Below the pieces are notes generated by a model. It saw only the letters and a list, made by a program, of their open reading frames with translations, had not been told where the DNA came from and searched no databases. From Dichotomocladium elegans (lineage: Eukaryota > Mucoromycota > Mucoromycetes > Mucorales > Lichtheimiaceae), in assembly GCA_025716815.1 (NCBI GenBank), contig JAIXMN010000040.1:1-64000 (forward strand): DNA of 64,000 nucleotides, read 5' to 3'. Positions 45,267 through 56,128 of this stretch are shown here, in pieces; position 1 is the stretch's first letter, and each line of letters opens with the position of its first letter. The translations under genes were made by a program, and so were the position numbers.

Positions 45267-46264
45267 ACAGGTACAAGAAAACGCGGAGCAGGGAGGAAAA
45301 CAAAGAAAGGAAACTAAGAACCTTAAATACTTTGCAGGCAGGATCTTCTTCCAGCTTTGTCATTGGGTCCGTCTATAAGGGTTTTCGGTTCCTTTCCGCT
45401 TGTAACAAACGGGGTCCGTTGTTCCTGACCTTTCCAGCTTTTTAATTTGACAGTGAATGTTATTTCCATGTGTATTTCAGGATCTACGTAAACGCATACT
45501 ACATAAATATCCTATTCCACGACGAGTACGGCTTGGCTTCCGAGTCAGATATTCATTGAGGCTTGAACGGGGACGGAAACAGATCGGGTGTCTTTTACGA
45601 AGGCCCACATGAAGCACAGAACACCCACCCAAATAAGGCTTCATAGCGTGGAGTATTTGTTCAATTGGGAGCTAAGGCGATGTACCAGGATGGTTAGCCG
45701 CGTCATTCTTTGATATTTTTAGCGAGACGACCAGGTCCAACCATTTTTACCGGTCCGTGAAAAAGCCACGCTGCCCTTATTCCATATGAAAACAGTATCT
45801 GTCATGTGTGAGTATTTGGATTGAGCATATTCTAAATACTTCATTTTCAAAATAAATTTCGCAAGGGAGGAAAATTATGACGCATATAAAGTAAAATAAA
45901 ATGTCGCACCAACGTCGCATAAAAACATAATTTGTCGCATGCATAAGGCCGAGACATACCCGTTAATCAACAAAGAATACCAGCCTCCTTCTTACTCTTC
46001 AACTTACCCCGAAGGTACCTAGATATACCATTGCGGTAGTAATGGCGGAAGGGTTGGAGGAAGGAACGAGGAGGGACGATGACGGACCAACGGCAACACC
46101 AGCGGCAGAAGCATCGGGGGAAGCAATCGGAGGAAGCAGACGAAGACAGAAGCACCTCGACGAAACCATAGTGGGAGACCTGCGCGGGTGCAGCCAAATC
46201 ACGGTCCCACCCAAAGCCCATATTCTCTCCTCTCGAGGCACTTGAGTTAGGCTGATATCATTAT
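45267..46264. other. Interval with a GC-rich patch
   Basis: Mostly AT-rich, but 46035-46220 is GC-rich and low complexity (GAAG/GCAGAAG units) with open frames on both strands. Neither frame resembles a known protein. It may be a fragment of a repeat, or a small gene that I cannot support. Confidence 0.4.
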
Positions 46265-47385
46265 CTACAAAGGATCCAGAATATTAGAAGATTGCAGGAT
46301 GGAACTAGTCGGTATGATAGGGTAATCTATTGCCTTTTTCTTTGCTCTTGACAACTGACGAACGCTGATCAGCTGGATTGAGTTCAGGCGAGTATGGTGG
46401 AAGATAAGGACGTCGATATCTTCAGCCTTATGGATAGGTGCATCATCCACTACCAAATAATGGCCCTTCATATGTTCATGCTTCTCCATCTCATCCATTG
46501 TAGCATAAAGGAAGATGAGATAATGTCCAGTTATTGCCCCTCTGCTCGCAACGTCATATTGACCTACCCTCTTTCTTTTCTTGATTGGTGGCTGTGGGAG
46601 TCTCAAGTTACGTTTCATGATGCGTGGTATGGAGATTGCCCCCAAGATTGTGGTTATCTTTGCTCTTGTTTCTGGTATTGTGACCAATGCCGCAGTCCCT
46701 TTCTTGGACCATGCCATGCTGCGTTTCATATTATTATGGAATCCAGACTCGTCAAAGAAAACGCAGTTTTTTCTAAAGTCAATGTCGGTCTTGTCCCATT
46801 TGCGCGCCCGATCAAGATGCTCTTGGATCTTCGCAGCGCTACTCCTATCTACAGGCTGAAACCGAGCCATTTTCGATGACAAGTTGCATTGTGTTTGATA
46901 ATCGAGGGAGCGTCGTTTTCAATACTTTGAGATCCTCAAATCTTTGAAGCAATTGCTCCATCAGCTGCTCTAGAACAATGGATAGATTCTCATAAATGTA
47001 TTCTAATATAACGCTCTTATGCTCTTCACTGAGAATACGCGAATGATCCTTGTCTTGGTCAGTGTACGCCGTGTAACTGCGTTTGATCCCCGCTTCTTTC
47101 ATCCGAATGTCTGTATCCTTTTGCTTGGGAATGTGTGTGGTAGTAAGATCAGAGTTGTCTTTCAAGATATGCTGCAGAGAGTACATTTCTTCATCAACGA
47201 CATGACCTTGGCTATCTTCGTAAAAAATAGATTGCTCATCAGTGTGTAAAGGTGTATAAAAGAGAAAGAGTCAAAAGGAAGAGATAGATTTGCCACGCGA
47301 CATATTTCCGTAGATGCATGTGACATTTGCTTTGTCGTCATGCGTATTCTGGGCAAAACGCGATTTTATTTTTGTGATCCTGAGA
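46265..47385 (-). pseudogene. Decayed Tc1/mariner-like transposase (relic 1)
   Basis: Minus-strand fragments in different frames give a near-complete transposase. The N-terminal piece (47186-46845) carries MKEAGIKRSYTAYTDQDKDH and a helical region. The DDE piece (46882-46265) has NCVFFDESGFHNNMKRSMAW (first Asp), TILGAIS, PQPPIKKRKRVGQ, GHYLVVDDAPIHKAEDI (second Asp) and, one frame over, YSPELNPADQ, where the expected third Glu of NPIE is changed. A 5' segment at 47349-47383 (CAGGATCACAAAAATAAAAT on the minus strand) is shared with relic 2. A matching 3' terminal repeat is not visible. Confidence 0.8.
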
Positions 47386-47543
47386 CTTCAGAACTAGGAG
47401 GGTACGACTTTGATTTGGAAAAGAGTGTATGCTTGGTTCAAATTTGCGTCCTGTGCATCCCCGTACGTCATTGCCATGGACAACGGTGTTTTCATAAGTG
47501 GCAAAGGCTAATATGCAGTACATGATGTCAGTTCACACTATTT

Positions 47544-48017
47544 TCAGTGGTTTGCGCGTCGGCCATGTGCGCCCATGACGTCCGACCAATGATGTACACA
47601 AAACGGGCTAATATCGAGCCGTCCATTTTTGAAAGACGGGTAGAAACACGAAGAATTTGTCGGATATATGTTTATGTCGGCTTTTATGCCTGTGTAGTAC
47701 GTATCTTCGCAAGAACGATGGGAAACCGGTCTTCCCATAAAGAATCCAGGCAGCGTGGTTGCCATCGGCAGTAAGTACCTAGGCAGTAGCTCGCCCTGGA
47801 GAAAGTATGGCCTGAGGGTCATAACACTTATATCTCCAAGGATGGGGCTCTCTACGTCCGAATAGATACACTGCAACTCACGTGCTATGTTCATGGGTGC
47901 GTTGAAACCTTCGACGCGCCCGGCCTGGATTGCGCGAAGATGCTTATTTTTCAACCAATAGGCTCGAACAGGACGGAGCGACAGGTATAAACCGACGACA
48001 AGTATAAAAGTGCTCAT
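47544..48017 (-). CDS. Hypothetical membrane-anchored protein (boundaries uncertain)
   Basis: A 157-codon frame starting with a hydrophobic segment (MSTFILVVGLYLSLRPVRAY), a possible signal anchor. The next about 80 residues (EGFNAPMNIARELQCIYSDV, SVMTLRPYFLQGELLPRYLL) look protein-like. After GFFMGRPV the composition changes and a GTTTCC donor may begin an intron, so the C-terminal half may be spurious. It lies 73 bases downstream of the PH-Sec7 gene on the same strand. No family is recognised. Confidence 0.35.
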   Translation of the reverse strand: MSTFILVVGLYLSLRPVRAYWLKNKHLRAIQAGRVEGFNAPMNIARELQCIYSDVESPILGDISVMTLRPYFLQGELLPRYLLPMATTLPGFFMGRPVSHRSCEDTYYTGIKADINIYPTNSSCFYPSFKNGRLDISPFCVHHWSDVMGAHGRRANH

Positions 48018-48090
48018 AAAATACTCTTGGGAACGACCAGGATATACTCTTTCTTGGAAATGATAAAAGCATTGAGCATACGATATGGAT

Positions 48091-51000
48091 TTATTGAGGT
48101 ATCTGTTTGCGGAGAAACCCTAACATAAGTGGCACCATAGAGTTCTGTACCACTAATTTGATAATTTCATGGCCGCGTTTGGTGACCACATTAGCAGTCG
48201 ATTTGGCTGTGATCAAGGAGTTCCGATCAGTTGTTTCATCGTGTTTCTTTTCTGCACTGCCGTCCATAAAGACAACGTCTTCTTTTGCTGGGCTCTGCAG
48301 TAATGATATGTGATTTTCACTGACGCTGCTGTCAATGCCTCCACTGGCCACACTGCTTCTGTTCTTGGTGGTGCCTGCGGATGTCGCGGTGATGTCTTTC
48401 GCAGAATTATTAATCTGGTTGCCGGCGTCAAGTATACTGGATCTCCCCCATAATTTAAGCGCAGTCAAATTGGCTGTTCCCTTCTTAAATTCATCTGCAA
48501 GCAGGACTTCCTTGAGTACTTGTAGTGCAACTCGTTCTTCAGATGATAGTGTCTTCACTTCTTTTCCAGGAATGCTAACCGCTCCCATCTGGACATGTCC
48601 ACATAACTCCTTGAGCTGATTAACCCACTCCTTCCGCTCATGTTCGCTTTCAACGCTAAACATATAGTGTCGGTTCACCATCATCGGTTCCTGATCCGTT
48701 GTCGGTAATCTATTTGCTGGACTCTTGAGTGCAGCTACCGCTGCTGCTGCTCGCATGTCTGCATGGGAGAAGCTAATCTCAAATGTATATCGCATTAACG
48801 GACGTTCCACTACGATGCTTTTTGTGCGCGGCAGGTTTGGACTAAGATAGCGATTTGCATGAGGGCCAGACTTTATGAACATCAAGCTTGTGCGGCCGAG
48901 CGTATGTCCTGTAATGGTGAACGTTTGAATACTCGACTTGGAGAAATCAAGCACACTCGGTGTGCAGATCAGATCTTGCCCACGCAACTTGATCTGAAGC
49001 CCAGCATCGGGAGCGGGGATAGTGATGGTGATAGGTGCCGAGGGAATGCCTTTTGTGAGACTCGACGGGAACTGGTAAGGTGCAAGGGTGATGACAGAAT
49101 CTTGTGCGGGTTGTGCTGCGCATGCCGAAGTTACTGAGCTGCTGTTGTCCCAGCCCGTCTCCAGCCTCTCCGAAGCAATCGACTGGTACATGTCTCTGCA
49201 GAATTCAACCGGCACTAGCGCATATTGGTCATAGTACCGCCATCGATCTAGGAACTCCTCGAGTGATGGCCGTGTGGTTCCTTTTTTTGCTCTCAATGCA
49301 GAAATATAATGGAGCGGCTCAATAGCAACACTTCCACGCTCATCCTTGCGATCGATCATGCTCGCACGCCTTGTAAGTAGTCTTTGCCGATCTTTGCGCT
49401 CCTTCTGAGCACGAGCCGACCAGAATACATCGCGGGAACTATCGGCGTCGTACCAAAATTCGGCATTCAGAAATAGCATAGCAACGACAACCTTGACAAC
49501 CATATCCTCGTGGAACTTGACCACATTCTGATTTGCATCGTGCCACTTTTTGGCAAAGCGTTCAATAACGTACTCCAGTGCCTCCCACTTGCTCGGTAGA
49601 CGGAGCGTCATCAATAATATGCGTAATGCTTCGTCGAGACGTAGCGCGACCATCCGGAAGCAGTCCAGGAACGCATCGTAAATATCGCCATTTTTATGGT
49701 CTGCAATATAGTACCCAAGTTGTCTACGGCACAGATCCGGGGTCTTGAATAAGAAGTTGGCAATGCTGAACGGCTCATTTGAAAGGACCTGTTTCTCAAC
49801 TAGATACGCGATTGCAGACTCGGGATCTTCCTCAAATTTGTGCAATGCCGTGGCGAGTACGGGATGCATTTTTCTAGGAGGGTATATTCCCATCCGTCCA
49901 CTGCGATCCAGCATGATTGATGATCGATGTCGCGCCGGTTGTTCATCATTCGGCAGATAGAGTGTGATCTTGCTTAATTCGACGATGTTTTTCACCTGAA
50001 AAAGGCTGTTTTCATTATGCCGCAAGCGGTATTTCCCATCCTTGGCACTTTTCTGATTCATAGCGCTTGTATTGTCAATAATATTCTCATCAAGGATAGG
50101 CTTGCAGATAAGCAGCAGGTCATTGAACAAGAAGAGATATCTGTCTTTGAGCGTGTTGGCATTAACCACCTGAAAAACAGGTGTCTGAAGCAGATGGCGA
50201 CGTGGAGGCTGGACATTGATCTTTCCCTTGTCAGTTGTCTGCGTGGCCCCCTGAATATTTTCCTTTGGTTGGTAGTTCGTGAGCATTTCCGTGATTCGAG
50301 CATAAGCTGGGCTCACTTTGGGTTTTGCATCGATCTCATGGGGGTCCCAAGAGGATATTGAGCTTTGGATTGGCTGACTTTGGTGATACTGGTGGTGTGG
50401 TGCTATTCCCTCGTCCTTTTCATGTCCTTCGTAACTTGCTGGATTCATTACATCGAACCGACTAGTGCTTTTGTGTCCATCCATATGGAACAGGAGATCA
50501 CGCTCTTTTCCATCTTCATCATCGTCGGATAGCTCAATATCGCTATCTTCGTGCCCCTTTTTATCGGACTGATTCAACCCGCTTCTTGATCTGTGCGAAA
50601 ATTGGTGATCGGGAGAAGACGACGGGCCACTAATATTGTTTTTGATGTTCCCTTCGTCATCAATATCATCCTCCTCTTTCTCATCGTAACCGTAACCATT
50701 CCCGCCCTTGAATTGTTCGCGAAGGTATCGATGCGAAAGCGACCGATACCGTGAACTCGAGCGCTCTAGTACGGGAATATCCATAAAGGATGAGGTGACA
50801 AACGGAGACAAACCATAGTACGCGCTTGAGTCAAAATTGTCGACCGAACCTGCCGATGACGACAATGGCCGGTTGTTCTCAAATTCAAACGATGTGAACG
50901 ACGAAGGCACATTTCCACCGCGCTCGAGGCGACGTTGTGTAAAAGATGTGTAGCTCGGTGACGATCCTCCTGAACTTGAGTAGTAATTATTACTCCCATT

Positions 51001-51186
51001 CGACGTGCGGTCATCTGTATTATCATCTTGCATGACTCCTTGTGCGCTACTTTGGCGTCGGGACAATTGTTCAAATGCACCATGTTGGCTCTTGTTCTCA
51101 GAGATGGGATCATCAAAGCGTCGGCCATGGTGGTTACGATATTGGCTGAGAGGATGGGATCGATGAAACTGCGAACCTTCGCTCAT
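48091..51186 (-). CDS. PH-Sec7 domain protein, possibly degenerate Arf exchange factor
   Basis: A 1031-codon intronless frame. Residues 1-290 are low complexity, rich in Ser, His and Asp. A PH-like segment (about 300-430) contains HLLQTPVFQVVNANTLKDRY followed by LFLFNDLLLICKPI. The Sec7 domain (about 450-600) contains KFEEDPESAIAYLVEKQVL, FLFKTPDLCRRQLGYYIAD, LDEALRILLMTLRLPSKWEA and FAKKWHDANQN. Active Sec7 domains carry the glutamic finger as LPGEAQ; here it reads LPSKWEA, and the loop that normally contains HNPN reads NAEFWYDAD. Residues about 740-800 form a beta-rich segment (APITITIPAPDAGLQIKLRG). A second PH domain (about 810-905) ends RHYMFSVESEHERKEWVNQL. It may act on Arf-type GTPases at membranes, or as a non-catalytic scaffold. 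Confidence 0.8.
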   Translation of the reverse strand: MSEGSQFHRSHPLSQYRNHHGRRFDDPISENKSQHGAFEQLSRRQSSAQGVMQDDNTDDRTSNGSNNYYSSSGGSSPSYTSFTQRRLERGGNVPSSFTSFEFENNRPLSSSAGSVDNFDSSAYYGLSPFVTSSFMDIPVLERSSSRYRSLSHRYLREQFKGGNGYGYDEKEEDDIDDEGNIKNNISGPSSSPDHQFSHRSRSGLNQSDKKGHEDSDIELSDDDEDGKERDLLFHMDGHKSTSRFDVMNPASYEGHEKDEGIAPHHQYHQSQPIQSSISSWDPHEIDAKPKVSPAYARITEMLTNYQPKENIQGATQTTDKGKINVQPPRRHLLQTPVFQVVNANTLKDRYLFLFNDLLLICKPILDENIIDNTSAMNQKSAKDGKYRLRHNENSLFQVKNIVELSKITLYLPNDEQPARHRSSIMLDRSGRMGIYPPRKMHPVLATALHKFEEDPESAIAYLVEKQVLSNEPFSIANFLFKTPDLCRRQLGYYIADHKNGDIYDAFLDCFRMVALRLDEALRILLMTLRLPSKWEALEYVIERFAKKWHDANQNVVKFHEDMVVKVVVAMLFLNAEFWYDADSSRDVFWSARAQKERKDRQRLLTRRASMIDRKDERGSVAIEPLHYISALRAKKGTTRPSLEEFLDRWRYYDQYALVPVEFCRDMYQSIASERLETGWDNSSSVTSACAAQPAQDSVITLAPYQFPSSLTKGIPSAPITITIPAPDAGLQIKLRGQDLICTPSVLDFSKSSIQTFTITGHTLGRTSLMFIKSGPHANRYLSPNLPRTKSIVVERPLMRYTFEISFSHADMRAAAAVAALKSPANRLPTTDQEPMMVNRHYMFSVESEHERKEWVNQLKELCGHVQMGAVSIPGKEVKTLSSEERVALQVLKEVLLADEFKKGTANLTALKLWGRSSILDAGNQINNSAKDITATSAGTTKNRSSVASGGIDSSVSENHISLLQSPAKEDVVFMDGSAEKKHDETTDRNSLITAKSTANVVTKRGHEIIKLVVQNSMVPLMLGFLRKQIPQ

Positions 51187-52155
51187 GGTAAAAAAAAGCG
51201 TACGAAAGTTAAAAAAGCAAAGCGGCTCTATGTCTCCACTTTTACTTATTTGTCTGATACTGCCGCAAAATTGGACTTTCTCTACTCGCCTGAAAAATAA
51301 AAAGAAGGGTCCTAGATCAAGCCAGCTGCACTACCCTGCCTAATTGTAGGATATTTAACACTTGGGTCAGGACGTCACTGCTTGTCAGCGTTTAAGATAT
51401 TGTCGAAGACTATGCCACTTGACTGATCAAAGTTACTATACGGCAGCTGATTCGAAGTCTCTTCTTATACCGGATTCGTCCATATTAATCTAGTTAGTTC
51501 AGCCATCTCTTTGATTTCACAGAAAAATGCATAAATTCGTCAAGAGAAACATCCTTTCTTTAATTTGACTTTGCTTCCTTTGTGTCACGATATGTCCAAA
51601 TATGCGCATGATAATAAGCAAGAATGGATGATTGGAAAGGAGCAACGGAAATGGAGACGCTTTTGCGCAAGCATCAACTGCTGGAACGCAAATGGTAGCA
51701 TAAAAATGAACGGACGTCAAAAGCGACGTTTTCGTCGGCAAAACGAAGAAAGCCCTGAACAAGGCCTCATCCATGGCATAAGAAATCGCGGATAAGGTCA
51801 GTGTGTGTTGGATTTTGATATGAATCGTCATGTTAATGATTCAAGACCGCTAGTTGTCAGTAATAAATACCTCTTACGACTGCAACTAACTTGGATGGCA
51901 TACTCTTCCACACCATCGATGCAGCCCATAGGATGAGGCGAGCCATACTCATCAATGGCTCATTAAAACCAGTCAAATATTCTGACTAAAGAAATTGGTT
52001 ATGGTATCCTGAGTATTCTTCCTCGCTAACGCCTAACAGAGAGAAGAATGGTCCAGTGCAAAGAAAATTTAGTGGGCGACAAGTACGGGCGAAACATGCG
52101 GATCTTTCAACCCTCTTCTTTTGTGTTCTATATTCCCAAAGGAAAAAAAAAATAG
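51187..52155. other. Divergent intergenic interval, PH-Sec7 to YPI1
   Basis: About 970 bases between divergent genes. Frames at 51517-51831 (minus) and 51565-51795 (plus) lie on opposite strands of the same DNA, and neither has a recognised domain. It is likely regulatory and untranslated sequence. Confidence 0.45.
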
Positions 52156-52772
52156 ATGGCAAATACCACTGGCCTCCCCGCGATCAGGTCGAGGATGCCT
52201 GAACGAACAGACACTCCCACACATGGCTCCCGAACAATTACACTCGATCGCGAGGACGAAGATCAATCTCGCAGTGAACAGAGTGACGAGCGGGATGATG
52301 AAGTCGGTGTCCTTAGATTACACGGCGACATGACAGCTCGCCGTCCACGAGTCATTCAATGGGATGATAGTGTCGTTGACAATGAGCATTTAAACAAGAA
52401 GAAGTCAAAAAGTTAGTATAAAAGGATCTGATAATGCTATACCATACATACACCTCAATCATTACAGTTTGCTGCATATATCACAAACCTCGTGCGGTTG
52501 GCGAGTCATCGGATGAGGAAAGCAGTGATGCTAGTAGCAGCAGCAGTAGCAGCAGCGATGGTGATAGCGACATCGGTAGCGCCAATGATAGAGCAGCTCA
52601 CAACCATCGGTGTGGACATCACCGTCGTGACCGTAAGAAGAAACGGAACCCTAGAGAGGTCAGTCCGAACGCATACGAACGACAACCCGTTTACAAAAGC
52701 AAAGGTTCGAGACGGAGAGAAAAAGAATGGGACATGAGAAAAGGCTTAACTATAAGAACTTCCTCAGATTGA
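52156..52772 (+). CDS. YPI1: Type 1 phosphatase inhibitor-3 / YPI1 homologue
   Basis: Two exons (52156-52411, 52468-52772) join in phase to 186 residues. The core motif spans the intron: RRPRVIQWDDSVVDNEHLNK, KKSK, ICCIYHKPRAVGESSDEES. This includes the RVxW-type docking to PP1 and the conserved CCIYHK block of PPP1R11/Ypi1. A Ser run and Asp/Ser-rich stretch follow, then a basic tail (HHRRDRKKKRNPRE). The protein binds PP1/Glc7 and regulates it in the nucleus. The length is near yeast Ypi1 (155) and human PPP1R11 (126), with a longer tail. Confidence 0.93.
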
Positions 52773-52940
52773 AAACTTGGCCTTACATCCCATCCAACCT
52801 ACTTCCTCAACAAGAATAAACAAAAGACTTGCCTTTTCCGGTTTCCTCTTGCCTGCAAACGGACGGCGGAGTTCTTATGTATACGCATGCACGCCTTTTT
52901 TTTCTTCGCCTTTCTTTTTTGTTACATACACCATTCCGAT

Positions 52941-53773
52941 ATGACCGACTCTAAAAAGAAGCGTTCAAAGCCAGAGCCCAAGGGAGAAGAAGAAGTATAC
53001 GAGGTTGAGAAAGTTCTGGGCCATCGTCCGTCCAAGCGTTTTCCTGTAAATGTTTTATTTTTTTTTTACGCGAACAAATGCTTCGCGTTTCAAACGAGAA
53101 TATTTGGATATTCACATAAAGATTGCGTTCCCAGAATACACTCGAATACTTGATTAAATGGAAAAATTATGACGAGAAAAGCAACACTTGGGAAAATGAG
53201 AAAAACATGTGAGTTTGTGAAATCGGGAGGCAGTTTACGTGTGTGCGTGAATGGGGGAAATCTCATCGCGACCTCTGATCATGATTTATGGGTATCCCAC
53301 TCCACGATTCTAAAGTTACTCAGAAGCGCTACTGAAGAATTATTGGAAGAACCAAAAACGCAAAAAACCGGCCAGCAATGAAGGTTCAACGAAAAACAAA
53401 CGACAGAAACCGGAGGGGCATCCGAAGCAGTTGGATTTGATGGACTCCCCGCCGGCAGGGCTAAGCTGGAATGATGCTGAGACGGTTTCCCATATTTATT
53501 CGCATGAGAAGTCTAATCTATTTGCAAAGATACAATGGTAAGTTGGCGGAGAAAGCGTGAAAGAAAGATGGATCCATTCAGCATGGATACCATGATGGTA
53601 GGAAAAATGGAGTCACGTCGATATCCCGGACATCATTGCTGCGACAACATGTGCCAGGCATTGTAAGCACTTCTTATTTTTGAAAGTTATACATCTCAGT
53701 AATCATCGCATTCTAGTTAATTGATTTTTACGAACGGCATCTGTCCTTTAAGGAAGTAAAGGATACTAAATGA
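52941..53773 (+). CDS. HP1-like protein: chromodomain plus chromoshadow domain
   Basis: Five exons (52941-53045, 53135-53208, 53316-53537, 53602-53662, 53717-53773) join in phase to 172 residues, the typical size of HP1. The chromodomain (about 17-70) has EEVYEVEKVLGHR, EYLIKWKNYDEKSNTWE and ENEKN, with aromatic-cage positions Tyr (EVYEVE), Trp (IKWKNY) and Tyr/Trp. A basic hinge (NQKRKKPASNEGS) follows. The chromoshadow domain ends with KNGVTSISRTSLL, then VPGILIDFYERHLSFKEVK. HP1/Swi6 proteins read H3K9 methylation and dimerise through the shadow domain. Its presence suggests H3K9-based heterochromatin in this fungus, relevant for silencing the transposons seen here. Confidence 0.92.
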
Positions 53774-54150
53774 GCAAAACAATTCGAAAAAAAGATGTTC
53801 TGAACTACACTTTACATAATGATCCACCAGAACTGCTTTAAAGCTTGTTTGGCAAAGAAATGCCGCGTGCTCCTTGTATTTGCTCATAAGTCACGCCTTG
53901 CAGATTTCATCTTTCAATATCTTGGATAAAGGATGTGTTCTTGAAAAAGAGAAGGAAAATTACAGATAATATACATAAGAATACACAGTTTGGGATGAAT
54001 GCTTGAATTGCTGCAAAGAACAAGGAAAATCAGTACATGTAAGGTAAAAGGAATGAGAAGCGGGGTGTGTGTATTGAAATACGCAGGCGAATGTGTATCT
54101 TCATGCATGCGTGTGTGTGTGTGTGTGTGTGTGTGTTTGTTTTGTCTTCT
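53774..54150. other. Convergent 3' interval with (GT)n microsatellite
   Basis: 377 bases between the convergent HP1-like and ANP1 genes. A (GT)n tract occupies 54110-54136. No other feature is seen. Confidence 0.6.
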
Positions 54151-55391
54151 CTATTGGTTCATAACATGGTAAATCAGATATCCCGGAAGCCCGTAGACGC
54201 CAAAGCCCATCGCTTTCGCCATCTTGGCAAAGCCCTCAGTCTCGACTTGATGCTGAAAGACATACGGAGGGAAATTGGCACCCTCACGATGTACAATTGA
54301 TTTCACTAAAGTAAACGTTGCACCCTGGGTGCAACCGTTAGCTTTCTTCGGCTATCCGGAAGAAGAATTAAAACCTACCACACCATCCAGAGGCACCTTG
54401 CTCAGCCGGCCCAAATGGGTGGGCATATCGACCATCAAATAACGATTAGTGAGGAACTCATAATAGCCTATAAAGGTTAGTCGGTATGGTACGTCCCTCG
54501 TTTCTTCTTATGGCATACCTTCAAGTAGCACATAGTCCTAATTGACAGGGAGATGGAAAAACTCAGTATAAAATAAATCCGAGACAGAATATAGAAACTT
54601 ACAGGGTCTAAGTCTTTTTGCATCGCTAATGATCGATCAGTTTCCTGCCAGTTATTTTTATCGTAGCCCCAAAACGATTTGTCTTCGGTCTCTCGTAAGC
54701 AGTTGGGTACAATGATGTCAACATCGACACTCATCAGGTCTTCGAGAATAGTAGGGGGATACTCAACCAAGTCGACGTCTAGCCAGAGAACCCAGGCGTG
54801 CTCGTCGCGCAGTGCGGCGGACAGTAAGTAGTTCCTCGAGCGAGCCATATAGGAACGGCGAAGAGGTTGTAACTCAAAAGTATGGCGTTTGTCTTCGGGC
54901 AGTTCAAAGCTGAAATCCTTCTCATATATAGCAATGTGATGATAGCGATTTTCCTCACGGTTGAGGAACTCGTCTGCTTGCTGCCGCAGTTTCTCGACAG
55001 TGTCGTCGTCTGTGTCAGATACCAAGAAAGCCATGGATATAAGATGTTTAGGATAGGTCATACGGTCTACCAGCTCAAAGTAGCGTGGCAAATACGGTGA
55101 TGCATTTTTGAGCGGCGTCAAAATCAGCAGATGCTCGTTCTTATCTTTGGCATTTGGCGAGGCTTCAAGGTTATTGAGGTCGACAAAGGAAGCGGAGGAT
55201 GATGGCTCTGAAGAGCTAAAAGCGAGGGCTTCATTCCAGGTCCGCAACACTCGTTCATCGCAGGTCCCGAGCGTAGCCCGAGAAAGCGTGAGCAAAGTAA
55301 GCGAGAAGAAAGCGAGAACGCTGACGAGTATGACAGTTAATCTCTTATTGCCTCGAACAGACACGACGCCAGTTTTCTCGGTAGTTGACAT
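54151..55391 (-). CDS. ANP1: Golgi alpha-mannosyltransferase, Anp1/Mnn9/Van1 family
   Basis: Minus-strand gene, stop at 54151-54153. The start at 55391 (MSTTEKTGVVSVRGNKRLTV) gives a short cytosolic tail then a single membrane anchor (VILVSVLAFFSLTLLTL), a type II Golgi topology; an ATG at 55505 would add 38 hydrophobic residues and is less likely. The catalytic part has HLLILTPLKNASPYLPRYFE, SMAFLVSDTDDDTVEKL, RRSYMARSRNYLLSAAL and the metal-binding DxD in WVLWLDVDLVEYPPTILEDL. Small 3' exons give DYVLLEGYYEFLTNRYLMVD, then MPTHLGRLSKVPLDGV, GATFTLVKSIVHREGANFPP and FAKMAKAMGFGVYGLPGY. This family elongates the alpha-1,6-mannan backbone of N-glycans. Confidence 0.92.
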
Positions 55392-56128
55392 GCCCTTTCG
55401 AGGAAGAAGACGAAGACAAAGAAGAAGAAGACTAAGCCAAGGAGAAAGAAAAAGAAAGGAAAAAGAAAGAAAAAGGATCGACAAACTACTTTGTTTGAGT
55501 TGCAAAAATAGACTAGCATTTCAACGGCCGCAGTAATAAGAGTAAAAATAAAGCAGCTTCCTGCTCTCGGTTTGACTATGCCATATTAGAACCATCTTCT
55601 CCCATGTCACGTGCTCTGCATAAGGTTGTTTCCTCACCGTCAACATGTAGAACGTACCTCAGGCAATACGACGCTATCCCAGAGCTACAGTAATAATTCA
55701 AAGGAAGATCTATTATCGAGTCAACAAAATGTCGGTCTTCTTCGACCGTTCTTTTCGGATTTTTATGGATGACTATTATTGTGTACCGTGAATGCACAGC
55801 CACACGCAACACAGGGCCCGGAAAGGGTGGCGCTACCCATGAGAGTGAAGAGCGCTGACACTGATGCATGTTTTAAGTACAAAAGGAGCATTTCCAGGTA
55901 CGCATCTTACGTTGTCAACACTAGCAGAAGAACGAAGTGTTCACAAGGGGACCACGATGTAATTCTCTGTATCCTACTTTCTATTGAGAACCGTCTTTTA
56001 TGCTGGCAGATGCAGTCTTTTCAATCTTGCGACGTTGGTTTGCCTTAAGATCAATAGTCACCAAAGCCAAAGCCAGCTGCACGGTACTGGCAAATAGAGA
56101 AGCAGGATATTTTATTTTCCAAAAGTCG
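55392..56128. other. ANP1 5' flank, no gene recognised
   Basis: Pyrimidine-rich (minus strand) leader of ANP1 followed by AT-rich DNA. Short frames at 55576-55869 and 55779-56048 do not resemble known proteins. Confidence 0.45.

Noticed and set aside
54300..54345. Hairpin TTGCACCC...GGGTGCAA as a regulatory RNA
   Set aside because: The short palindrome lies at the acceptor of the last ANP1 intron and is explained by that splice junction; there is no further structure.
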